From: Avoscillospira_A sp052117125
Lineage (GTDB): Bacteria > Bacillota > Clostridia > Oscillospirales > Oscillospiraceae
Assembly: GCF_052117125.1 (NCBI RefSeq)
Contig: NZ_JBQKJT010000002.1
Coordinates: 124,001 to 188,000, forward strand
DNA length: 64,000 nt
Direction: 5' to 3'
The notes under the pieces were generated by a model, which was not told the origin of the DNA, did not search any database, and was given only the letters and a program-made list of their open reading frames with translations. The position numbers were made by a program, and so were the translations under genes. Of the stretch, positions 42,145-51,863 are shown in pieces. The stretch's first letter is position 1. Every line of letters starts with the position of its first letter.

Positions 42145-42579
42145 ATGATTCAGGACGATACCCGCAAACTGTTGGGCGAATGTGATTCCGGCATCCAGAT
42201 GGCGCTGCATGCCATTGACGAGGTGCTGCCGTCGGTGGAAAATCCCCAGCTGCGCCGGCAGCTGAGCCGCTGCAAGGAGGACCACCAGATTTTGTGGCGT
42301 CAGACCCATGATCTGCTCCACCGGTTTGACGGACGGCCCAAAGCGCCCAACCCCGTCGCCAAGGGCATGAGCAGCCTTAAAACCACGGTCAAGTTGACGT
42401 TGCAGCCAGGGGATCAGTCGGTCGCAGACCTGTTGGCCGACGGGTGCAGTATGGGTATCAAATCCCTGCATAAGTATTGCAATCGATATCCCCAGGCGGC
42501 CCCGGAGGCCCGGACCGTCGCCACAGACCTGATTGCCGCTGAACAGCGGCTCCAACGGGACTTGTGGTCCTATCTGTAA
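42145..42579 (+). CDS. Helical conserved hypothetical protein, possible four-helix bundle
   Basis: 144 residues, soluble and all helical in pattern (SGIQMALHAIDEVLPSV, LRRQLSRCKEDHQILWRQTHDLL, and a C-terminal VATDLIAAEQRLQRDLW). The layout recalls ferritin-like or DUF2383-type bundles, but the ExxH iron ligands cannot be confirmed. ATG 42145 is chosen for AGGAGG; a longer frame is open upstream. It lies after the flavodoxin gene, so a joint stress or redox function is possible. Confidence 0.6.
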   Translation: MIQDDTRKLLGECDSGIQMALHAIDEVLPSVENPQLRRQLSRCKEDHQILWRQTHDLLHRFDGRPKAPNPVAKGMSSLKTTVKLTLQPGDQSVADLLADGCSMGIKSLHKYCNRYPQAAPEARTVATDLIAAEQRLQRDLWSYL

Positions 42580-42599
42580 CACCCCAGAAACAAAGTGTT

Positions 42600-42773
42600 T
42601 GTCAACTTTTTTCATAAAGTTGCAGGGGTCCAGGGGGCAGCGTCCCCGGTCGCCCGCCGCAGCGGGCGAACTCCCCAATCGTTCCAAAGCGCCATCCGCA
42701 GATGGCGCACTCTCCACGGCAACGCCGTAAGGCCGCCGTCCCCACCCCAAAGCGGGTGGCGGACGGCGGCCTT
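42600..42773. repeat. Intergenic palindrome island C
   Basis: Same unit order as island B left: CAACTTT/AAAGTTG (42603-42622), a GGGGTCC/CCCC unit, CGCCCGCCGCAGCGGGCG (42651-42668), GCGCCATC/GATGGCGC (42689-42708), CGGCAACGCCG, and a terminal hairpin AAGGCCGCCGTCC (42729-42741) with its complement (42761-42773) followed by TTT. It begins 20 bases after a plus-strand stop, so the terminal hairpin is likely the terminator. From 42774 to 42928 no gene is seen; a GTAGGGCG-like motif on the minus strand near 42877 recalls one in island B. Confidence 0.8.
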
Positions 42774-42928
42774 TTTGCGGTACATGGTCCCGTTGTACGT
42801 CGTACCAATGCGCAATCGTACTCCCGACGAGCGGCGGGGGCAATCCTACGGCGTAACACGCAAGCCTCGCCCTACATTCCCTGTCGGTGGTCCATTCCGA
42901 TTCGTGGGACGGTGCCGGGAACGACACA

Positions 42929-42966
42929 AAAGGAGTGCTGCACAGTACAGCACTCCTTTCTTTTTT
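42929..42966. terminator. Bidirectional terminator at the end of the atp operon
   Basis: 12-base-pair stem AAAGGAGTGCTG (42929-42940) with its complement (42948-42959), then CTTTTTT on the plus strand and TTTTGTG on the minus strand. It separates the plus-strand island C region from atpC. Confidence 0.85.
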
Positions 42967-42969
42967 GCC

Positions 42970-43380
42970 TTATTGGGGCTTTTCCGCCGCGCTCTGGCGG
43001 ATCAACGCCCGGCGCAGACGGCCTTCGGCCAGTTCCAGCGTCTCGGCATCATGCTGGTCGGCATGGTCCAGAATGGCCCGGGCATCGGCCTCGGCAGCCT
43101 TGGCCCGTTCCACGTCGATGTCCTCGGCCCACTCAAAGCTGGTGGCCAACAGCCGCACCTCGCCTTTGAGCACCGATACCATACCACCGACACAAGCGGC
43201 ACGGCGCTCCTGGCCGTCAATGGTCACACGGGCCACGCCCATACCCAACGGCGCCACATAGTTGGTGTGGCGGGCACGGATACCCACATCGCCGGTGGTG
43301 GTACGCACCAACAGGCTCTGGGCCTCTCCGTCAAAGCGCAGACCGTCCGGCGTGACGATTTGCAGATGGTAGGCGTTCAT
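42970..43380 (-). CDS. atpC: ATP synthase epsilon subunit
   Basis: 136 residues. The N-terminal beta-sandwich starts YHLQIVTPDGLRFDGEAQSL and includes GDVGIRARHTNYVAPLG, the signature of the family. The C-terminal helical hairpin has DARAILDHADQH and LRRALIRQSA. It is part of the F1 rotor stalk and can inhibit ATP hydrolysis. It is the last gene of the operon, two bases after atpD. Confidence 0.95.
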   Translation of the reverse strand: MNAYHLQIVTPDGLRFDGEAQSLLVRTTTGDVGIRARHTNYVAPLGMGVARVTIDGQERRAACVGGMVSVLKGEVRLLATSFEWAEDIDVERAKAAEADARAILDHADQHDAETLELAEGRLRRALIRQSAAEKPQ

Positions 43381-43382
43381 AC

Positions 43383-44789
<1,407 letters not shown>

Positions 44790-45034
44790 CTCCTTTGTTT
44801 GCGTTTCTGCGGTGACAGGCTAGGCGTCGGCACCTCAGACTGCCAAAGTCCCCACAAAGCTGCCGCGACAGAGCAACAGGGGGTGTGTGCGGGGGACAAA
44901 GAATCCCCGCAGGTGAATTGGCCGCAGGCCAAGAGAGGTCGGCCTGGGCCGTGCACTGATTTCAATAGACCGAACATACAACTTTTTAAAGCTGTATGTT
45001 CGCCGCAAGTCTGTCAAAACACTTTTGGACCGAC
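44790..45034 (-). other. Non-coding gap inside the atp operon with hairpins
   Basis: No supported gene. The strongest structure is CGAACATACA (44971-44980) with TGTATGTTCG (44993-45002), extended inward by CTTT/AAAG to about 15 pairs with one mismatch. Other short stems include GGGGGAC...TCCCC near 44892-44916 and GGCC-rich pairs near 44925-44950. A candidate ribosome binding site AAAGGAGTTGACTTC lies immediately before atpD. The hairpins could be an RNA processing or attenuation point that changes atpD-atpC dosage. Confidence 0.5.
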
Positions 45035-45880
45035 TCACGCGTCGGCGCCGGCGACGATTTCCGTGATCTCCTGGGTGATGGCACCCTGGCGGGCACGGTT
45101 GTACTTGAGGCTCAAATCGTCGATCATGTCCTCCGCGTTCTTGGTGGCAGCGTCCATGGCGGTGCGGCGGGCGCCCAACTCACTGGCCACGGACTCGCAG
45201 AGGGCGCCGTAGATCAGGCCGCCCAGATACTCCGGCACGATGGCGTTGAAGACGCTTTCGCTGCTGGGGTCGTACAGGGTCAGCTCCCGGGCCTTCTCGT
45301 GCTTCTCCGGCGCCGGCAGGGGCAGCAGGGACAGCACATAAGGCGTCTGGGTCAGCACCGACACAAAGCTGGTATACACCAGTCGCACAGCGGAATATTT
45401 ACCCGTCCGATAGCCCTCGCAGATGGCCTTGGCCAGGGAGAAGCAGTCGCCGCTGGTGAGACCGGCGGCCTCTGCATAGGCGTCGGAAATCACCGTGTGG
45501 CCGTGGCTGCGGAAATACTCCAGGGCCTTCTTGCCTACGGGCAGGATGGCGGCGTCTTTGCCCTTGACATCCTCCTGGGCCAGCTTGATGACGTTGTGGT
45601 TGTAACCACCGGCCAGACCGCGGTCACCGGCGATGACAATTTCACACACGGGGCCCTCCTCCCGCACCTGGACATAGGGCGAAGAGAAGTCCCAGTTTTC
45701 GGCGGCAATGCCGGTGACGGTCTCGTAGAGCGCTTCAAAGTAAGGACGGCTGGTGAGCACCCGTTCCTGCGCGCGGCGCAGCTTGGAGGAAGCCACCATC
45801 TCCATGGCCTTGGTGATCTGCTTGGTGCTCTCCATGCTGCGAATCCGCAGCTTGATATCCTTCATGGATACTCCGGCCAT
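45035..45880 (-). CDS. atpG: ATP synthase gamma subunit
   Basis: 281 residues, central rotor shaft. The N-terminal helix reads MKDIKLRIRSMESTKQITKAMEMVASSKLRRA and the C-terminal helix ALCESVASELGARRTAMDAATKNAEDMIDDL...YNRARQGAITQEITEIV, both classic. The Rossmann-like middle contains AGDRGLAGGYN. Start at ATG 45880 after AGGAGGAG. Confidence 0.96.
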   Translation of the reverse strand: MAGVSMKDIKLRIRSMESTKQITKAMEMVASSKLRRAQERVLTSRPYFEALYETVTGIAAENWDFSSPYVQVREEGPVCEIVIAGDRGLAGGYNHNVIKLAQEDVKGKDAAILPVGKKALEYFRSHGHTVISDAYAEAAGLTSGDCFSLAKAICEGYRTGKYSAVRLVYTSFVSVLTQTPYVLSLLPLPAPEKHEKARELTLYDPSSESVFNAIVPEYLGGLIYGALCESVASELGARRTAMDAATKNAEDMIDDLSLKYNRARQGAITQEITEIVAGADA

Positions 45881-45893
45881 GTCTCACTCCTCC

Positions 45894-47408
<1,515 letters not shown>

Positions 47409-47494
47409 GATCTACCTACTTTCTCACCGGCAGCGCCGCTGCCGGATTGTAGCGTTCTCAGGCAATACCGCTGTGCGGTGCTGCCTCCATACAA

Positions 47495-48034
47495 TTACAG
47501 GGCGGCGCCCCGGAGCAGAGCCTGGAGCTCGTCCAGACGGTTGCGAACGGTACCGTCCAGGCGCAGGCCCTCGGTCTCCAGCCGCACGCCGCCCAACAGG
47601 CTCTCATCCACCCGGGTGTTCAGGTGGATGGTCTTGCCGGTGCGGCGCTCCAGCGCGGCCTGGAGCTTTTCTTTCAGGTCCTCCTGCAAGGCCACAGCCG
47701 TGACGGCGGTGACCTCCAGAATTCCGTTGTCCTCATTGAAACGGCGGCGGTACGCCTCCTCGCAGCCGGGCAGCTGGCGGATGGTGCCGTTTTCCGTGAG
47801 AATCTTCATAAAGTTGAGAAGATACGGGTGGACCTGGGGGCCGAAGCTCTCGTCCAGCGCGGCGCAGCGCTCGGCCTTGGGCAGGGACGGCAGGCTCAAA
47901 AGCCGCACATACTGGGGATTCTCCCGCAGAATGGCGGCCACCGCGGCCAACTGCTCCTGCAGCGGCGCGGTCAGCCCTTCCTCCACTGCCAGCTCATAGA
48001 GGGCTTCGCCGTAAGTTCTGGCTGTCTGGGTCAT
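47495..48034 (-). CDS. atpH: ATP synthase delta subunit
   Basis: 179 residues, all-helical N-terminal half (ARTYGEALYELAVEEG) and the C-terminal signature LKEKLQAALERRTGKTIHLNTRVDESLLGG. It ties the peripheral stalk b subunits to the top of F1. Its ATG overlaps the atpF stop by four bases. Confidence 0.94.
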   Translation of the reverse strand: MTQTARTYGEALYELAVEEGLTAPLQEQLAAVAAILRENPQYVRLLSLPSLPKAERCAALDESFGPQVHPYLLNFMKILTENGTIRQLPGCEEAYRRRFNEDNGILEVTAVTAVALQEDLKEKLQAALERRTGKTIHLNTRVDESLLGGVRLETEGLRLDGTVRNRLDELQALLRGAAL

Positions 48035-48534
48035 GCTTTCTCACCCATTTTCTCGATGAATTCCTCCACCAGATCCCGGTGGTCCTTCTCGTTGATCTCC
48101 CGCTCGACCACCTTGGAGGCGATCTCCATGGCGATGCCGGAAATCTCGTTCTTCACCTCGTTGCGGGCCTTCTTCCGCTCCTGGGCAATCTCAGCTTCGG
48201 CCTTCTCCTTGAGATGGCCGGCCTCCTGCTTGGCCTGGCGGACGATCTCCTCGCCGCGCTGCTGGGCCGTGGCCGTGGCGGTGCGCACCAGCTCGGCGGC
48301 CTCACCGCGGGCGTCGGCCAGGAGCTTTTCATAGGTGGCCTTGTCGGCCTCCGCGCTCTTCTGTGCCTCGGCGGCGTCGTCATAGATCTTGTTGACCTGC
48401 TCCTGCCGCTGACGGATGATGTTCTGAATGGGCTTGAACAGGAATCTCTTGAACAGATATGCCTGAATGAACAGATTGCAGATCTGCGCAATAAAGGTCC
48501 AGGGTGCAACGGTTACCAGGGACTGAACGTCCAT
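48031..48534 (-). CDS. atpF: ATP synthase b subunit
   Basis: 167 residues. One membrane helix near the N-terminus (TFIAQICNLFIQAYLFKRFLF) is followed by FKPIQNIIRQRQEQV and a long charged right-handed coiled coil to the end. It is the peripheral stalk dimer that holds alpha3beta3 still. Confidence 0.94.
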   Translation of the reverse strand: MDVQSLVTVAPWTFIAQICNLFIQAYLFKRFLFKPIQNIIRQRQEQVNKIYDDAAEAQKSAEADKATYEKLLADARGEAAELVRTATATAQQRGEEIVRQAKQEAGHLKEKAEAEIAQERKKARNEVKNEISGIAMEIASKVVEREINEKDHRDLVEEFIEKMGEKA

Positions 48535-48570
48535 GTGTTCCCTCCTCTCCGATTGATGGGCAAACTCGAA

Positions 48571-48831
48571 TTACAGCATGCCCAGGAAGAGGCCGGGAGC
48601 CACGAAGAGCAGCAGCAGGCCGGTGACGAAGCCGTAGATACCGGTGGTCTCGGCGATGGCGCAGCCCAGCAGCATGGTGGAAGTGACGTCGCCCTTGCAC
48701 TCGGGCTGACGGCCAATGGCCTCACAGGCCTTACCGACGGCGTAACCTTCACCGATACCAGGGCCGATACCGGCGATCAGGGCCAGACCGGCGCCGATGG
48801 CGCAACCCATCAATACAATAGCTCTTTCCAT
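48571..48831 (-). CDS. atpE: ATP synthase c subunit with two-carboxylate, Na+-type ion site
   Basis: 86 residues, two membrane helices joined by the polar loop GRQPECKGD. It forms the ion-driven rotor ring. Helix 1 has E28 in GIGPGIGEGYA, where the Ilyobacter Na+ rotor has Gln. Helix 2 has E61-T62-T63 and Y66 in AIAETTGIYG, equivalent to the E-S-T-x-x-Y sodium ligands. A pair of carboxylates plus the hydroxyl ligands is the arrangement described for the Fusobacterium nucleatum Na+ rotor. From this the ring is predicted to use Na+; the ligand Ser is replaced by Thr. Confidence 0.95.
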   Translation of the reverse strand: MERAIVLMGCAIGAGLALIAGIGPGIGEGYAVGKACEAIGRQPECKGDVTSTMLLGCAIAETTGIYGFVTGLLLLFVAPGLFLGML

Positions 48832-48884
48832 GTTTGTTTTCCTCCTGATGTTGTATGATTGATTTTAAGGATTGATAAAAGGAA

Positions 48885-49625
48885 TCACTCTTCCGCGGCG
48901 TTGGCGATGTACAGCGTCGTCAGCATACAGAAGATAAAGGCCTGCATAAAGCTGGAGAACCAGTCAAAATACAGGGACAGGAACGCCGGAACGCCCACCG
49001 TCAGGAAGGGAATGCTTCCCAGGAAGTCGCCCAGCAGGCCCGGCAGCAGGCCGAAGAGGGCCTGATTGGCCACGGTCAGCGCCGCATAGACCAGCGTGGA
49101 GATGACCATACCGGAGACGATGTTGCCGAAGTGACGGAACGCCATGGAAATGGGCGTGGCGCACTCGGAAATGACGTTGAAGGGCGTCAGCACCGGAATG
49201 GGCTTGGTAAAGCCGATCAGATAACCGCCCAATCCGCCGGTGCGGATTTTGGTGGCGGTGATCATGATGAACACCACAATGGCCCAGGCCAGGGTGGTGG
49301 ACAGGTCCGCCGTGGGTGAGAAGCAGCCGATCAGACTGGACAGGCTGGAAAACACCGACAGGCAGAACAGAGCCGCCACAAACGGCACATAGTGGGCAAA
49401 TTTTGGTCCCATGTTGGTGTTGACGAATTTCTCCGCCGTCTTGACGAGGAATTCCGCCACGGCTTGGCGCTTGGACACGTTCTGTACCTTGAGATCTCTG
49501 GTGAGCCAGATGCACAGGCCCGTGAGGATGATCATGATGGCCCAGGAGACCACCATGGTGGCTGTAATGGGAATGCAGCCAAAGAGTTCAAAGTATATGG
49601 GTGCGCCGTTGATTTCTACATTCAT
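48885..49625 (-). CDS. atpB: ATP synthase a subunit
   Basis: 246 residues with five or six membrane helices. The essential stator arginine is in SMAFRHFGNIVSGMVI, and the C-terminal helix is FDWFSSFMQAFIFCMLTTLYIANA. The N-terminal ITATMVVSWAIMIILTG is also typical. It provides the ion half-channels facing the c ring. Confidence 0.95.
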   Translation of the reverse strand: MNVEINGAPIYFELFGCIPITATMVVSWAIMIILTGLCIWLTRDLKVQNVSKRQAVAEFLVKTAEKFVNTNMGPKFAHYVPFVAALFCLSVFSSLSSLIGCFSPTADLSTTLAWAIVVFIMITATKIRTGGLGGYLIGFTKPIPVLTPFNVISECATPISMAFRHFGNIVSGMVISTLVYAALTVANQALFGLLPGLLGDFLGSIPFLTVGVPAFLSLYFDWFSSFMQAFIFCMLTTLYIANAAEE

Positions 49626-49632
49626 TGCAATC

Positions 49633-50046
49633 TCATTCCCCCTTCACTTCATTGGCGCCCTTGTCGGGCTTGTAGGCGCCGGTGATCTGCAGCACCAGAA
49701 TGGTGATGCGCGGCAGCAGCAGCGGGATCAGCACAGTCAGCCAGTAGAACACCTCCACGGCCATGGACAATGCCAGAGCTGCCACCACGATCAGCATTCG
49801 CAGCGAATAGGTGAACTGCATGATCTGACGGCCCCGCAGTTCCTCGGCGGCGGCGGCCTTTTGGACGCTGATGCCCAGGAACACGAAGTTGCCGATGGCC
49901 ACGGTGTCGCCCAGCAGCGCGCCCCACAGCACCGGCCACGAGAACCGGCCCAGGACGGCGAACACCGCCACCATCAGCGCGCTGCCCAGGAGCACGCCTG
50001 TGGAAATGCGCTTGATCTCCCTGCGTGTCGCAGGCTGTAAATGCAC
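49633..50046 (-). CDS. ATP synthase I-like membrane protein
   Basis: 137 residues, four membrane helices (about residues 15-35, 36-55, 73-95 and 100-120). Position directly ahead of atpB and the pattern GSALMVAVFAVLGRFSWPVLWGALLG, split by helices, fit AtpI/UncI proteins that help assemble the c ring and may move Mg2+ or Ca2+. Assignment rests on both context and membrane pattern. Confidence 0.7.
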   Translation of the reverse strand: MHLQPATRREIKRISTGVLLGSALMVAVFAVLGRFSWPVLWGALLGDTVAIGNFVFLGISVQKAAAAEELRGRQIMQFTYSLRMLIVVAALALSMAVEVFYWLTVLIPLLLPRITILVLQITGAYKPDKGANEVKGE

Positions 50047-50064
50047 GATAACGATCCCTCCTGC

Positions 50065-50328
50065 CTACTTATGGGTATTGAATGCATCGGGCCGCTGTTT
50101 CTGATTCTTTTTGGACTGCCGGCAGGCGTGGCGATAAAACCCCAACGCCGTACTGACCGAGCCGCCCAGGCCCAGAATCAAACCCACGACCACAATCCAT
50201 CCGCCCAGGGAAAACCGCTGCTGCAACCACCAGCAGCCGCCGACACATAAAATCGGCGGCGCCACCAGGGAAAAGCCCAACTGGGTCAGCCAGGTAAGGT
50301 TGCGCAGCGCCCGGAACCAAGGTTGCAA
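50065..50328 (-). CDS. AtpZ/AtpI-family small membrane protein, first gene of atp operon
   Basis: 87 residues with two membrane helices (about 17-33 and 42-62). The pattern LTQLGFSLVAPPILCVGGCWWLQQRF and GLILGLGGSVSTALGFYRHA is that of the AtpZ group, which associates with AtpI. The start is TTG 50328 with GGAGG ten bases ahead. A consensus promoter lies about 70 bases upstream. Confidence 0.75.
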   Translation of the reverse strand: MQPWFRALRNLTWLTQLGFSLVAPPILCVGGCWWLQQRFSLGGWIVVVGLILGLGGSVSTALGFYRHACRQSKKNQKQRPDAFNTHK

Positions 50329-50396
50329 ACCGCGCCGCCTCCTCCCTGCCGCAGCTGTCTTTTAACTGCCGCACCGCGTTTTCGATGATACCAATT

Positions 50397-50424
50397 ATTA
50401 TAGCAGTTCTCCCAGTTGCGTCAA
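50397..50424 (-). promoter_or_regulatory. Promoter of the atp operon
   Basis: On the minus strand TTGACG (50419-50424), 16-base spacer, TATAAT (50397-50402). Near-consensus, as expected for a highly expressed operon. Confidence 0.8.
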
Positions 50425-50552
50425 GGATTATCGCAAAATTCCCGTCGCTCTTGTGGAATGTACACAATTTCTAAGGGATTTATTCTGTTTTTTTAGCTTT
50501 AAATGGAAGAAGTTTTGTTAATTTTCTGTGGTTTCGATAACTTTTTCCTGTC

Positions 50553-50581
50553 TTGCGCCCCGGTCCACGGCGTGATATGAT
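50553..50581 (+). promoter_or_regulatory. Promoter of the larE-larC2 fusion gene
   Basis: TTGCGC (50553-50558), 17-base spacer, and an extended -10 TGATATGAT with TATGAT at 50576-50581. It is divergent from the atp promoter. Confidence 0.5.
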
Positions 50582-50612
50582 GGCGGTAAGTTCAAATTCA
50601 GGAGGAATTTCC

Positions 50613-51818
50613 ATGGACCTGCGCGACTTCTTTTCCACCCACCCCCGGCCTGCTGTAGCCTTTTCCGGCGGGGCCGATTCGGCATTCCTGCTGTGGAGCG
50701 CCGTCCGCTATGGAGTACGGCCCACAGCCTACTATGTGGAAACATCGTTCCAGACCGACGCCGAGGGCGCGGAGGCCCGGCGACTGGCGGAGGCCCTTTC
50801 GGTCCCCCTGCGGGTGATTCGCGTGGATGCGCTCGCCCAGGACGGTGTCGCCGCCAACGGCCCCCGGCGCTGCTATTTCTGCAAACAGGCCATTTTCACC
50901 GCCATCCTGGCGCAGGCCGCCGCCGACGGCTGCGGCGTTGTGCTGGAGGGCACCAACGCGTCCGACGACGTAAACGACCGGCCCGGCTGGCAGGCGCTGC
51001 AAGAACTCGGGGTTCTGTCGCCGCTGCGGCTGTGTGGACTGACCAAGGAAACCATCCGGCGTCTGTCCCGGGAAGCCGGTCTGCCCACCTGGGACAAGCC
51101 CGCCGCGGCCTGTCTGGCCACCCGCGTGCCCACAGGCACGCCCATTACGCCGGAGGCTCTGGACCGGGTGGCCCGTGCCGAAGCGGCTGTGGCAGCCCTG
51201 GGCTTCTCCGACTTCCGGGTGCGGCTGACGGCGGAGGGCTGCCGCCTGGAGCTGACGGAGCCCCAGCTGGTCCGGGCCGTTTCCCTGCGGGAGGCCCTGG
51301 TGGAAACGCTGTCGCCCCTGGTGGGGAAGGTGTCTCTGGACCTGACGCCCCGGCAATCGTCGGTAAAGGTTTCGGACGGATTTGCGGCCGACATGGTGGC
51401 GGAACTCCAATGCAATCTGGACGATATGACCGGCGAGGACATTGCCTTTGCATCGTCGCGGCTGCTGGACGCCGGGGCGCTGGATGTGTGGACGGCCCCT
51501 ATTTATATGAAGAAAAACCGTCCGGCCGTGCTGCTGACGTGTCTGTGTCCCGTCCATCGGGCCGATGAATTTACCCGGCTGATGCTGCGCCATACCACCA
51601 CCCTGGGGGTCCGGCGGCGGGACTGTGAACGGACGGTGCTGCACCGCAGCGTGACACAGCGGGACGGCATCCGGTTCAAATGTGCCGTCGGCCATGGGAT
51701 TGCCAGGGAAAAGGCGGAATTTGACGATCTGGCGGCACGGGCCATCGCGCAGGACTGCACCCTGGCCGAGGTCCGAAAGGCGCTGGAGCTTTCCACCCTG
51801 CCGCACACCAAACCATAA
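50613..51818 (+). CDS. larE: LarE sulfur transferase fused to LarC C-terminal (LarC2) domain
   Basis: 401 residues, two enzymes of nickel-pincer cofactor synthesis in one chain. Residues 1-255 are LarE: PP-loop SGGADS (18-23), CYFCK (87-91), and DKPAAACLATR with C167, the position of the sacrificial cysteine in Lactobacillus LarE. LarE gives sulfur to the pyridinium precursor. Residues 262-400 match LarC2, the C-terminal part of the nickel-inserting LarC: AELQCNLDDMTGEDI, DAGALDVWTAPIYMKKNRP and TTTLGVRRRDCER. Start ATG 50613 after AGGAGG. LarB, LarC1 and a racemase are not in the window. The fusion is clear; the cofactor role is from family knowledge. Confidence 0.88.
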   Translation: MDLRDFFSTHPRPAVAFSGGADSAFLLWSAVRYGVRPTAYYVETSFQTDAEGAEARRLAEALSVPLRVIRVDALAQDGVAANGPRRCYFCKQAIFTAILAQAAADGCGVVLEGTNASDDVNDRPGWQALQELGVLSPLRLCGLTKETIRRLSREAGLPTWDKPAAACLATRVPTGTPITPEALDRVARAEAAVAALGFSDFRVRLTAEGCRLELTEPQLVRAVSLREALVETLSPLVGKVSLDLTPRQSSVKVSDGFAADMVAELQCNLDDMTGEDIAFASSRLLDAGALDVWTAPIYMKKNRPAVLLTCLCPVHRADEFTRLMLRHTTTLGVRRRDCERTVLHRSVTQRDGIRFKCAVGHGIAREKAEFDDLAARAIAQDCTLAEVRKALELSTLPHTKP

Positions 51819-51861
51819 ACGTTTGTGCTCGATTTTTTTAAAAAATCGAGCACAAACGTTT
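51817..51861. terminator. 45-base perfect palindrome between convergent genes
   Basis: Arms of 22 bases (AAACGTTTGTGCTCGATTTTT plus T, 51817-51838, and the complement 51840-51861) around a single T at 51839. It starts inside the larE fusion stop codon and ends three bases before the kinase stop, so it serves both as terminator. Confidence 0.9.
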
Positions 51862-51863
51862 CA

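Noticed and set aside
33005..42773. The repeat islands considered as CRISPR arrays
   Set aside because: Units are different short palindromes, not one direct repeat with regular spacers, and no cas genes are present.
50613..51818. Programmed frameshift as in lactobacillar LarC
   Set aside because: LarE and LarC2 are in the same uninterrupted frame, and no LarC1 sequence or slippery site is seen upstream.
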